DNA of 64,000 bases, taken from the NCBI RefSeq assembly GCF_002994745.2, contig NC_037089.1:377001-441000 (forward strand). Reading direction: 5' to 3'. How positions within the stretch are numbered: position 1 is the first letter of the stretch; each line of letters starts with the position of its first letter. Both the position numbers and the translations under genes were made by a program. Source of the DNA: Rosa chinensis. Lineage: Eukaryota > Streptophyta > Magnoliopsida > Rosales > Rosaceae. This document shows, piece after piece, positions 22,807 to 34,100 of the stretch. The notes beneath the pieces are model-generated. The model searched no databases and was not told the DNA's origin. It saw only the letters and a list, made by a program, of their open reading frames with translations.

Positions 22807-24087
22807 ATGAAAATGGAAACAAGCAGCAGCAGCAGCAGCTCATTTCCCATTACTAGCAAAGATCTTCCTTGCGAGATCATAGAGGGAATTCTGCTGCAGC
22901 TGCCGGTCAAGTCGCTGCTCCGTTTCAAATGCGTGAGCAAATCATGGCTTAATCTCATCTCCGACCACAAATTCATCAAGTCACACCTTCACCACTCCAC
23001 CAAACAACACCCTCACCACGATAATAATGATGGTGATCGAATATCAAACACACATCTCATGCTCTCCTCAACAACCCTCATTCACTCGCTCCATCTACAA
23101 CTACCAAATGCTCGTACCAAACAAGAAGCAGAAGCCCCAGCTGCTGCTGCTCCAACTGATGCAGATGATGCAGTAGTACTCGAATCCATGGTGGAGTACC
23201 CGGTGGCATCGACGGTGAGGCGGCCAGCTGTCAAAGACATCAAGATCGTCGGTTCCTGCAACGGCTTGCTATGCTTGGTGCTCGACTTCCAACACATGAT
23301 CATATACAACCCCTCCACCAGGCACGTTCAAGAAGTACCCAACCCAGAGGAAACTGTCATCGGTAGAGATTACTTTTACGGTTTCGGTTACGATTCTCGC
23401 AATGAGGACTGTAAAATAGTGAGGGCCACTTCTTCGAGTAGGGATGGCAATTTCGTCACCCAACTTGACATCTTTACTTTGAAGACCAACTCTTGGCGGA
23501 CAAAAACCAAAACCCTCCCCTTTTATTTCATGTCCAGCGTGGTGGGTACCCTTCTAAATGGGGCTCTCCACTGGGCAGTCCGTCGAGGAATCAACATCAG
23601 TCCTTCTGACGGCGATGACCATGACCCGAGGCTTTTCGGCATTGTCACCTTTGATCTGATAGAGGAGACTTACAAAGAAATACCCCTGCCGTGTGACGGT
23701 GATAAGCATTTCTCTTTCTATGGGTTGGGGGTTTTAGGAGGGTGTCTGAGTATGCTCCACAGCCCCCACGGGTCTGATTATCAAGTGTGGCTTATGAAGG
23801 AATATGGAGTCAAGGCTTCTTGGAGCGTTTTCACAACCATCCCACAAAAGATGGAGGATACTAAGGAGTACATGGGATTGATGTCGCTTTTGTGCGTTTT
23901 GAAGAATGGCGAAATTCTAATGATGTTGCACAACCACAAAAAGGTTGTGATATACAATCCCGGACAGAGGAAATTTCGTACCATATTCAATTGGGAAATA
24001 GGCTCTTCCCAAGTGGCCTTATACATCGAGACTCTAGTTTCCCCAAAAATATATGCACCATCCTCATCACCATGCATCTCTAGGTAG
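22807..24087 (+). CDS. F-box protein with F-box-associated domain
   Basis: This is a single-exon gene of 426 codons from the ATG at 22807; an in-frame ATG at 22726 would add 27 residues. It is a substrate adaptor of SCF (SKP1-Cullin-F-box) ubiquitin ligases. The F-box follows a Ser-rich tract: DLPCEIIEGILLQLPVKSLL, then RFKCVSKSWLNLI. The F-box-associated interaction domain is marked by GSCNGLLCL, YNPSTRHVQEVPNP, GFGYDSRNEDCKIVR and GALHWAVRR. This architecture is that of CPR1/CPR30-like and S-locus-type F-box proteins. An Ala/Asp-rich insert lies near 23130-23170. The frame is intact, and the length fits the family (about 380-430 residues). The target is unknown. Confidence 0.9.
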   Translation: MKMETSSSSSSSFPITSKDLPCEIIEGILLQLPVKSLLRFKCVSKSWLNLISDHKFIKSHLHHSTKQHPHHDNNDGDRISNTHLMLSSTTLIHSLHLQLPNARTKQEAEAPAAAAPTDADDAVVLESMVEYPVASTVRRPAVKDIKIVGSCNGLLCLVLDFQHMIIYNPSTRHVQEVPNPEETVIGRDYFYGFGYDSRNEDCKIVRATSSSRDGNFVTQLDIFTLKTNSWRTKTKTLPFYFMSSVVGTLLNGALHWAVRRGINISPSDGDDHDPRLFGIVTFDLIEETYKEIPLPCDGDKHFSFYGLGVLGGCLSMLHSPHGSDYQVWLMKEYGVKASWSVFTTIPQKMEDTKEYMGLMSLLCVLKNGEILMMLHNHKKVVIYNPGQRKFRTIFNWEIGSSQVALYIETLVSPKIYAPSSSPCISR

Positions 24088-25035
24088 GGTGAAGCCCCAG
24101 AATTAGTATTATCGAGGCAGAAGCTATCCTTATATTTGGTCCTGTAAACTTATTACTAATCTGACACATACACACACAAACTTATTACTAATCTCTCTCT
24201 CTCACACACACATGGAGCCGTTCGAGAGCGGACGTCCGCAACCCAGAAAAAGTGAGGAAATCGCTCCTCCGGCCTCAATAGCGGGTCGACGGAGCGGCTT
24301 GGCTTGTCGGGCGAAGGCCAGGGGTCTGCGAAGCCAATCTGCAGTTGGGTGGAGTCGCCGGCAACCAGTTAGCAAAGCTGCCCAGAACCTGTAGTTGCAG
24401 AGGAGGTCGCTACCCAGAAACCTGCAATCCCGACCTCAATCGCTGCTCAGAAGCTGTCTGGAATGCCTCCGGCCTCTGTCCAGCAAGCCCCGCGCCGCCG
24501 TTGCTGCCTGAAGCGACTGCTGCGTTGAAGTCCGCACTTTAGCGTCTGTGATCGGGCTTGTATATATATATATATATACACACCATATGCGAGCTGTGTG
24601 ATGTATCTCCGTCCTTGCAAAAGTTGAGTTTGATTGTACATGGAAACTTCTGAGTTCATAAATTTCATTCTGAAGAGCTTTTCCAGTTTGGACTTGGATA
24701 GTACTGTACATTTTGAATAATATAATCGGTAATGGTACCAGAAACTAATTATCCAAATAGGAGTAGTAGTTACTAATTATTACGCCATGCATTGGCCTTG
24801 GCCAATTAAACATCCACGTCACAGATCAAGTAAGATAACACTTTGTAATTAGCTTGCTGGGGGCCAAATAGACACAGTAAAAGCCTAATCAATCAATCAA
24901 TCAATTGATAAAGAGATGGTAGTCCATAAATTTAGACTTTGACTTTGAGGGATATTATTAGAGCATCTTCAATAGATTTGTTAAATTCACATAGAGTGTT
25001 TGAATGGTAATAAAAGACATGTAAACCCTATCCAA
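24088..25035. other. Intergenic DNA downstream of the F-box gene
   Basis: It includes a CA/CT microsatellite (24165-24210), a GC-richer stretch without a supported gene (24212-24545) and a TA repeat at about 24559-24577. CAAT repeats lie near 24889-24905. The likely 3' UTR of the F-box gene occupies its start. Confidence 0.55.
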
Positions 25036-25039
25036 CCCA

Positions 25040-25860
25040 TAAGTTATATCTGATGTGTAATTGACATTTCGACCAAAGGCTGTCAAATTTGATAGAGCCA
25101 TAGTCATCTGTCTTTTATTTTTTTTTATTGTTTCTCTCTCCCTCTCTCGCTTTCCTTCTCTCTCTTTTCTTCTCCTCTGTAATTCTCTATCGTTCTTCCC
25201 AGACCAAACCCATCAGATTCCTACCCAGATCTCCTCACCATGAATAGCTCATTCTCATCATGAATAGACCAAAGTCTCTATGTTCTCAACCTCACCACGA
25301 GTAGCTCTTCACCATGGATGAGTTCGATTTCGACTAGAGTTCTAATAAAATCATAAGAGAATAACATACTAAAATTCTCTCTCTTTCATCCTACCCAGAC
25401 CAAATTAACTCATGAAAAACCTTTCATGATAGATGTTTGTCTCAGTGGTGGCGGGATTTGAAGATGGTGGGTGGTCTGTTGCAGGTAGGATTTGTTGTTT
25501 GACACCAAAGATTTGAGCTTTTTTTTGTGATTATGAGAATTAGGTCTGTGAATAAGAATTAATTGGGATTTGAGTTTATGAGAAGTGTGGCATATCTGGA
25601 ATTGGGGTTTGAAACATGTGGAAGAAGAAGGAATTGGTGTTTGTCAAAAGTGTATTACCACTTACCAGACAGAGATACAGTGAAGTTGTGCGGTAGCAAG
25701 AAGAACATAGAAGAAGAAGTGGGAGATGTTGGGAAAAAAATGGTTTATTTTTGTTATAAAAGATTCTAAAAAAATAATATAATAATATTTAAATTTAACT
25801 TATCCATTAGAGTAGAAATTTGTCAAAAATGACAATTAACACGTCAGCTGGTTATCTTAA
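25040..25860. repeat. Possible non-autonomous TIR element
   Basis: The sequence near 25050 (CTGATGTGTAATTGACATTT) resembles the reverse complement of about 25830-25850 (CTGACGTGTTAATTGTCATT). The interior has CT-rich and ATG-containing repeats without a coding frame. Ends and duplication are not resolved. Confidence 0.35.
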
Positions 25861-25872
25861 CTAGTTATAACC

Positions 25873-25948
25873 AGTGATCGAAGTTAGGTCTGGATATCCG
25901 TTAAGTCCGCCCGTGACCGCACTGTTGCCAGACCTAACTTCGATCACT
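25873..25948. repeat. Perfect 21-bp inverted repeat (hairpin)
   Basis: The arms are 25873-25893 and 25928-25948, starting AGTGATCGAAG and ending CTTCGATCACT, with 21 of 21 complementary bases. The loop is 34 bp and GC-rich. It could form a stable DNA or RNA hairpin. No gene overlaps it. Confidence 0.9.
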
Positions 25949-26200
25949 CAGTCATGATTGATCGAGTCAACGTCGCTTGTAATTTTTTATTTTTTTTGGT
26001 AATGAACGTCGCTTGTAATTTTATTCATCTAACTTTGTCGGTGCTTCCTTGTTATTATCGATCTCCTCCAACAATTTAATTCGCTTAATTTCTAATCTGT
26101 TTGAAGATTATCTGTGGGGTCATGCAATATATATGCGAACATCGAGACATTTAATGTGGAATTAGTAGTTTATGCAAATAGACAGACCAATAGCATCTTA

Positions 26201-26314
26201 GGCTATGTTTGGTTGGTGGAAAGGAAAGGAATCAATTTCCTTTCCCATGAGAAAGTGAATCCGGAAGGGGGGGGGGAGGGACCAATGCCAATTTTCCGGG
26301 AAACAAACATGGCC
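26201..26314. mobile_element. Tourist-like MITE (PIF/Harbinger), 114 bp
   Basis: The termini are GGCTATGTTTGGTT and the inverted AACAAACATGGCC. The flanking 3-bp duplication TTA (26198-26200, 26315-26317) is the PIF/Harbinger signature. There is no coding capacity. Confidence 0.78.
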
Positions 26315-26868
26315 TTAAAGTACCCAACCTGCCAATAGCATCTTTTATTATTGTTTAGATGGTAATGTAGATTAGTAGTCTTTTTCAAGTGTTATTTTGA
26401 GTTATCACAAAACGAAGATCGACACTAATTAAATAATGTCAAGATTTGTATAAATTAGCATAAAACGATATCTTCTACACTAAAGATAACTATTAGTCTA
26501 TTACTAGAACCACTAAGTTTGACTACTGAGTTTTAAGAATTCTAGCTGACATTGAGATGAAGTGATAAACGTCGGAATAGAGTACACGCGAAGGTAAGAA
26601 ATGCAATTAGAATAGCTAAAGGCCTAAAATTGGAAATTATTCTATGCACCGATGGTGCAAATCACCCAACACTTATAAGATGATCTCAACCCTTGATATT
26701 TATAATTAATATTTTTATTAATAACCTAAGAGTGCATTTAATATAATCTAACCATCCATTTATGTAGGTGCAAGTGCACGTCGGTGCATTGAATTCTCCC
26801 TCACCTAAAATGATATACGTTAAAATATTATGAAGTGTAACAGATTGCAATCAAACGATACACAATAT

Positions 26869-27799
26869 TAGGGCTGGGCACTCAAAACCGAAATCCTGAT
26901 CCCATCCCGAAACCGTCCCGAAATCTTTCAGTACGGGCCGAGATCAAAATCTGAAATTTACTGTTTGGGCCCGTCCTGTCCCGTCCCAAACGGGCCCGGT
27001 ACCGGTACTAGCTCAATCAATACCGGTTAGTCCCGTCCCGTCCTGTTTAAATTAATTAAATTAAATCTTTAATTTTTTTATATTACTTGGCTAATTTTGA
27101 TTGGGTAGTTTAGTCAAATATGTGGGAACATAGAGGACTGACCACACTTGATCCCCAATTTCTTTCAAATTTCCCTACAGCAAGCATGATGAGATGAGAG
27201 TCAGAGAGTGTAATCATTTTTGGTTAAGCCTATACTTCTATTATAGACTCTACCACACCAAATTCTACCCAATCTCAATCTCTCATCTCTCATCTCTCTC
27301 AGACCCGAGTCTCCAGACTCTCTCTCTCTACTCTCTTTTTCAGACGTCTCTTATCTCTCTCTTTTTCATTTTGAAAAACCCAGAAAATGTAATTCTCAAG
27401 TCAACCATCATTCCCTAATCACCTTCACCAATCCATCAACGATTTCTTTACGGCTTAATAAGGGACTTTCATCACCATTAATTCACAAATCCAACCATAA
27501 TCTCCCTCAATCTTCATTCTTCCGTCGGTTCTGCAACAGTCAAAGTAGAGAAGAAAAAGAAGAGAGAAGGTGCAGATCTCGACCAAATGTATCTGGGTTT
27601 GATCTTTTTTTCTTTTTTCTTTTTACAGCTTCAAATACAGAAACCGATCCTGTCCCATACCGAAACCGATCGGTTCGGTCCCAATCGGTTTCAACTCTGA
27701 AAATTGCCTATCCCGACCCATCCCGTACCGAAAAGAAAATTCGGGATCGGGCTCGGTTTCAGCTCAATCCCGGACCGTCCCAGCCCGTGCCCAACCCTA
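26869..27799. mobile_element. Non-autonomous hAT element, 931 bp
   Basis: The termini are TAGGGCTGGGCAC and GTGCCCAACCCTA, inverted with one mismatch. The 8-bp target duplication CACAATAT (26861-26868, 27800-27807) is diagnostic of hAT. Subterminal regions are rich in CCCGTCCCG and CGGTTCGGT motifs in both orientations. The interior has only a weak open frame (27194-27418). Confidence 0.88.
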
Positions 27800-27819
27800 C
27801 ACAATATTGTTCATTGTGA

Positions 27820-28920
27820 TTGAGCGAAGACAATACAGCCCTGAGGCAACTCACATGGATTTTTAAGGTGGGGTCGTGGGGCTTTGACTTGAATCATAAA
27901 CTCTCGCAAGCATACGAATCGTTGTCAAGTAAGGAAAGTATTAAAACCTTGATTATCGTACCTCAGGGATTAGGTGTTGGACCTAACCGAGGTAATTGGC
28001 GCTAGAATAACTCAAAGCATACAATGAAAAATAAAATAAAGTAAAATAATATTCACAAAGCACCAAGCCTTGGCAAAGCTCAGCTTAGCTCACATTAAGC
28101 CTAATCAAAGCCACTAACTTGTAGCCCAAATGAGTTATGCACAATGGAAGGTAGAATTTTGTTAGGGAGTTTTGAATTGAGAATTAACTAAATTAAATGT
28201 AAACTAAAATAAAAACAAACAACTAATTAACAAGCAAGAAATTAAATCTGGATTTTCAAATTAATGGGAACATGGGAGTGTCGGGTGATTCACACTAACT
28301 ATCTTGTAAACATCGATGCCAATTTTACAAATGCATGCATTTCCTATATGTGTCGAGTCACGTATCTAGTACCGGTTAAGGCTACTAAACCAATTATCCT
28401 TTCGGTGTATTGACTATGCCGGTTAAGGCCACAATCAACTCTCTAATTTGGGCATTACGCCGGTTAAGGCCGCAATATCCAAAATTAAAGGCCTAGAGAG
28501 CAAGATAATAGAGACCCATGCAAGCTTAGCTACAATTAAGCTAGCTAATGGTTACCACACTTAAATCCTAGATGCCACAAGATTAATAAGTTGTCAATTT
28601 ATCAATCTATTCATCACAATTGCCCACAACATAATTTCAAAGGTTGACAAAGCCTAGAAACATGCTTCTAAGGACCAATACATTCGGATTTAAAGCATAC
28701 ACAATGGAAATTGCATTTATTAAAATTAAAGCATCAATATTTATACAAGATGAGTTAGGGTTGTGAAACCCTAACTCCCAAAATTAAACTACTCACAACC
28801 CATACAAGAATCCATCAACAAAAGTACATAAAAATTATGAAATAGATAATAAGGAAGAGAGGGGAGAGTTAGGTTGATCACTTCTAGCTATGAGCTAGTA
28901 TGAATGAAGCAATTTCTTCA
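27820..28920. repeat. Dispersed-repeat-like DNA, unclassified
   Basis: The sequence near 27900 (GCAAGCATACGAATCGTTG) is of a kind I associate with abundant plant LTR-element relics. A CCGGTTAAGGC motif occurs three times (about 28372, 28419 and 28460). No coding domain is visible. Confidence 0.4.
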
Positions 28921-29244
28921 CTCAACTACCCAAATTAAAGTGTGGTACTCTTGATGATGATTCCCTTGTGGCCTTGAGTGAGTCCCAAAAAGATGAAAAA
29001 TAGAGAAAATAAGAGAGTGAGTGGTGATGGGTGAGAGAAATGAGAAGGGATAATAAATGGGTTGGTGTGTGTTTCAGCACTGTTGGAGAGAAGGATGGAG
29101 AATGGGGTCTCAGTGAACAAAGGAAAGAAAAAGAAGGAATTGGGGGGTGATTGCCGCTATAGTAGAAGGGAAGGGAACATATATATAAGTGTGCGGCTAA
29201 AGAGAGGATAGCGAATGGGTTGTACAGCTGTAGGGTTCTTTTAA

Positions 29245-30931
29245 GAGAAAAATGCACCACCAGTCTCTCAACTCTTGTGCACTGATTAATTTGATATCCA
29301 GACTCATAATGCTACCAATGTGATACCTGAACACTTATAATGCTACCGTGCTACCGATGACATACTTCCGACAAATTTTCATAATGGAGACGTTAAAAAT
29401 GTGACATGACAAGCACATGGGCTCCAAAAAAAAGGTAAAAGGACTAAATGTCCCTCAACTTCTACCAACAATTGATTTCAATGCTAGAATTCGGATCGAG
29501 ATGATATTTTTTTTTTGCTAAATAAAAGGACCTTTTCTTTAATCAACAGAAACCAATTCTAACAGACTTCAACACTGTACATTCATGGGTGATGAGTTTG
29601 GATTCCAATGATTCACAAACCAAACCCATAAGTAGCAAATAACCCTGAAGTAATTCAATCATAAGTTCCTCCATTTTCTTATCCTTGTTGCCCGCTGTGC
29701 TAAACTCATTGGCAGTAACAATGAGAGGATGATTATGATCCTTTACAAATCTTGTAACCACCCATTTTCCAGATTTATCCATCTTCACCAAGATTGTCGC
29801 GTTGCAACCTTCTCAAATTCCATACAAACATAAGGTCAAACATCATTAGCAAGTGATGTTAATTTCTTCTTCTTCTTTGAATTCTTCGAGATGATATTCA
29901 AACAATCCAGATGAAGAATTTATAAACATAACATAACCAAACCAAACCAAAATTAACAAAAAGGCTAGAATTCGAATCGAGGAGAAGGAGAAATAAACCA
30001 AGCCATGGACACGTTTGAGCAGCAGAAAAGACTGAATAACTTTCTAGCGGAGACAACCACCAAAGACATGATTAGTGGGTGATTTGCTTGGTTTAGTTTC
30101 AGAAGACGAAGGCTGTGAACAGAGCATAACGAGAAAGAGACTAGGAAGGGATGACTGGATGATTAATATTTGGTTTGCAATCCGATTTAAAAGGAAAATC
30201 GATTTGCTTCATGAAACTTACAAGTACCAAGATTGTTGGACTAATGGAATAAAGGGCAATCCCAATTTTGCCGAAGTTTAGGAAGAAGAAAAGAGGAAGA
30301 ATACTAATAAACAAGAAAAAGAAGAGCTACAGTCGGCGCCCGGCGCAAGAACCGCCGCTGAACACCGTCTCCAATCACCTCCACCAATTAGCCACCAGTT
30401 GCCGATCACCAACACTCGGCCGGAGATTGGATCTGACCTCATATCACCAGACATCTCCGATCCCACGGCAAAGCACCCATCACCCGATATCACCTATTTC
30501 GGATCTGGGCCCTCCCTCACCAGCGAAAGCTTGATCTGCAACTTCGGTCCATCCTTCCTTCCTACTCCATCTCCAACCCTCGACCACTAAACATTACCAG
30601 ATCTATATTTCAAATTACCCGATCTATAATGTTTTAATGCTATTAGGTTTTAATTATTATTATTATTGTTTTTATCAAAAGGTTTTTATATTTCTGTCAA
30701 CAAGAAATAAAATTAAAAAAACGATTAGGTCTGTCATTTGGGTAAAAAGACATGTTTGCCCCTCCACGTGCCTGCTACGTGACATTTTTAACGGAGCCAT
30801 AACAGAAATTTGACGGAAGTATGTCGTTGATGGCAATATAAGATTCCAGGTATCACATTGATAACTTTCTGAGTTTGGGTATCAAACTGGTCAGTGCACC
30901 AGAGTTGAGGGACTGATGGTCCATTTTTCTT
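29245..30931. mobile_element. Pack-MULE (Mutator-like), 1687 bp
   Basis: Long terminal inverted repeats of about 140 bp are seen: left GAGAAAAATGCACCACCAG, right on the minus strand AAGAAAAATGGACCATCAG. A perfect 9-bp target duplication TTCTTTTAA lies at 29236-29244 and 30932-30940. No transposase is present. The interior holds a FAR1-type domain fragment (29543-29815, minus) and a GC-richer segment (30330-30590) that may be another captured piece. The long TIRs and 9-bp duplication are established Mutator hallmarks. Confidence 0.9.
29543..29815 (-). pseudogene. FAR1/FHY3-type DNA-binding domain fragment inside the Pack-MULE
   Basis: Minus-strand translation reads EGCNATILVKM, SGKWVVTRFVKDHNHPL and ESLESKL. 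This is the end of the FAR1 zinc-binding domain (W...V..F..DHNHPL), with Cys and His ligands visible. FAR1/FHY3 proteins are plant transcription factors derived from Mutator transposases. The fragment lacks the first part of the domain and any MULE or SWIM domain. It could be a captured FAR1-RELATED gene exon or a relic of the element's own ancestor. Confidence 0.65.
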
Positions 30932-30945
30932 TTCTTTTAATTGTA

Positions 30946-31161
30946 CTAGTCGCTGAGCCCCGCAGCAATGCGGGAGAAAGGGATACAGGGTCAAAAACAA
31001 CATTTCAACCCCCTGAATGGCAGCCTGCAATTTTGAGAAAAAATCAAGAACAAAAACGACTTTTCTGCCAGCCTGATATTCTCCTTGAACAATAGGGACA
31101 TAAGCGTCTTTTCTACCCCCTCTTGTGAACAGTGTAACAGTAAACCCATACTTAATATATA
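30946..31161 (-). mobile_element. Helitron 3'-end relic (minus strand)
   Basis: On the minus strand the terminus reads CCCGCATTGCTGCGGGG, then CTCAGCGACTAG, a stem-loop about 10 bases before CTAG, as in Helitrons. The 5' end is not resolved. It abuts the Pack-MULE and a second Helitron end at 31162. Confidence 0.55.
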
Positions 31162-34100
31162 CTAGGAAGAGTGCCCGCGCTTTGCTGCGGGAATTAATGT
31201 TATATGTTACTGGGATAACATTGCATAGCAGAATGTTTCTGTTGAACATGCTATACGAATTTCTCCACCAGAATCAATAACTTCAAATCAAACTTGGTAT
31301 GTATCGTTTAATAAAGCAATAGATGAAAGACAATAATGAGAACTGTTTGATGGATGTTGGCTTGAAAATTACAGGTTTTGTGCCCTGTTCTTATTATGAA
31401 GTTCCACCAATTTGATTGAACATTGATGCAAATTATGGTTCGGGCCCTGCAATGTACATTTGATAAATTTTATTAAGAATGAAGGGCTATTGCTCATTTC
31501 AAAAAGTCAGCATTGTTTGGGGAATGTGCTGATTTCACAAAATCAGTATAGTTAGTGATTATGCTAACCTTGGAGCACAATTTCTTAAGCTTCCAAATCT
31601 GTGTATCAGTGAAACATCTAATTGCTGCAGTTGTAGAAAGACATGAGCAGCTATTGCCCTACCTCAACAGCAAGGCAAACAATGACAACCAGATTCAAGC
31701 ACATCATCAAACTTTCCAAAAGTTTTTCTGATTGCACTGGTCTGCTCATCTACAACCAAGGCACTATCCCATTTTTTGACCCTGTCAAAGAGAGTAGAAA
31801 CCATGGTCATCAAATGCTGAGAAGTCAACAAACTTGCAAAAATAGTGTCAACATTAATCAAAAACACACGCTACTGAATCAATTAAGTGCTAATATTTAC
31901 AATGGATCAGATTTTTAGTGGCTAAAGTTAGATAAAGAAAAAAGAAATAGTAAGGAGAAAGGAAAACCGTAATGAATGCAGAGAGCAAATGTTGGGAGAG
32001 AAAATAAGTTCAAAGGTATACATTATATCAAGATTGAATTGAAATGAAATCTAGTATACATTATATGAAGATTGATACAATTTACTTTTAATCAAAAGTA
32101 ACTTTGGAGTAAATCATCAATTTCATGTTGAAAATAGGAAATGATAAATAATCAATATAAAGACTAATGATCGTATTTTTTTAATATGAACAGAGTAAAG
32201 AAGTAGTAGAGAATATACTTTTATCAATCATAGTGATAAAATAGCTTGCAGAGAAAACTTACCAAGGAAGGGATAAACTATTCTTTTGCTGTGTCTTGTG
32301 TTTGGGTCTCCAGCTAAAGAGACTCAAAAGAGGGTCCACATTGAAGGATTTTATAAAAACTGGTTGCAGGTAGAACGCTCTTTTGATGCTTTTAGATATT
32401 CATTTCATAAGGTGTTGGCCTATCTTGGTTTGTTGAGCACTTGATACCTAATCAGCAGCATATCAAACGAACAATATGATCAGCCAACAGATGACATAGT
32501 AAAGAGAAAAAAAATGAAAACCAAAAGAAGAATCAGCCAACAGATGACATAGTAAGTTACAAATGAATCATATGAGCAGTACATTAACATTGTGGGAACA
32601 AAAAGAGAGAAATTTTTTTATTCTAAAAGAACTTACTCAGTTTTATATTATTGCGCCTGTGGAATGCGTGGATTTATCATGATGCAAGTGTGGTTTGTGC
32701 TTGACGCTGTGATTTGTTCTGTAAATTATAAGAGTAACCAAAAGGCAAACTAATCAGCTCGAACATTAATTATAAGAACTCTGAGCCAGAGTTCTTCATG
32801 GGTAGGGAGCAAATGAGACACTCTGAACATAAAATTCTTTGCCATCTTCCTAGTTCATACAAATAGATATCTTGATCTATAGCAAGACAGAGTTCAGAGC
32901 TGCCTCATTTCTCTTAACAGTAGTCATGCACATTTAAGAAAGGGAAGATGTTTTGCTTTCAAATCAGTTTCATAGTACATAGTATAATTCCAGAAGACAC
33001 ATGACAGCTTTTAATTTTAGAAGTTCCAACATGTTTTCAACATCATGAATTCAGCTCTGAAAACAAAGTAAAACCAATTGAATGCAGTTTCAAAGAGGGG
33101 AATGCCTACACATTATGAACTTGTATCGAGTATAAGAGAACCTCAGAGGAATGCCATGAAACAGAATAAATAAAACATTTAGTACCTGAGTAACTTCCTA
33201 ACTTTCTTTTTGGACATATTCAGGCTTTCTGCAATCCTCTGAAAACAAAGTGTAATTAAAGAAATAAACATTGCTGGCATCAGCATGTTCATATATACTT
33301 TAGTTGACAAAGAAATTGCTTTTTGATGATAACCAAAAAATAAAAATAAAACTTACATCAATAGATGGAGTTATTCGTTTGTCTTCGAATCTAACTTTTG
33401 CATTTTTGATTAACCCTAACCTCTCATGCAAATGTGCAGGCAGTAGTAAGGTTCTGGAATTTTCAACCAGTGCTCTTGAAACACCCTGGAATGCAAAGAA
33501 CATGTATACCAGTTTCAGCCTTGCCAAAGAAACAATCTCTCATGATAAATGATATATGTTACTACTCACCAAGTTGTTGACCATTTAAATTGAAAAGATT
33601 GGTCTCGCCTGCAGTATCCACCAGTAAACATAAGTAGAGATTTTGAACGCCTTTGATGAATCAAATTTCTCAACATCGAGTAGTAGTTAAGCCACCCTAT
33701 AATAAGCTTCGTATATGAGAGTTGGACCATCTTAGATATAGTTACAGGGGTGGAGTCTGGAACAGGAAATCATGAAATCAACTAAACTTAGAGATGCAGC
33801 AACATTAAAGAGAATAACCATAGAGCATGAGGGTAGATGCAGACGTATGAAAGAACTGAAGGCAGGTAAGTTTTAAAAGCTGTATGCCTAAGGGAGAAGT
33901 TTTAAAAGCTGTATGCCGAAGGGAGAAGTCAATTAAACCCAAATTTAATCCCAAATAGCCGCCCCAAAATAGCTGAAGCTAATAGATTAAGAGGAGGAGG
34001 AGGGATGGGAGGGGGACCAACAAAACAAAAACAGCTGCTTATCATCTAGTAAATTCAATTGATCAATAATGTCAAAAACCAATGCATCAGTCATAAAACA

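Noticed and set aside
28371..28475. CRISPR-like array from the three spaced motifs
   Set aside because: Plant nuclear DNA, only three short units, and no associated genes.
28922..29260. Minus-strand 112-codon Ser/Pro-rich open frame
   Set aside because: It is low complexity, shows no domain, and runs into the Pack-MULE terminus.
30788..31249. Minus-strand 153-codon open frame as a gene
   Set aside because: It crosses the Pack-MULE terminal repeat, the Helitron 3' hairpin and the end of a second Helitron, so it is a chance frame over transposon junctions.
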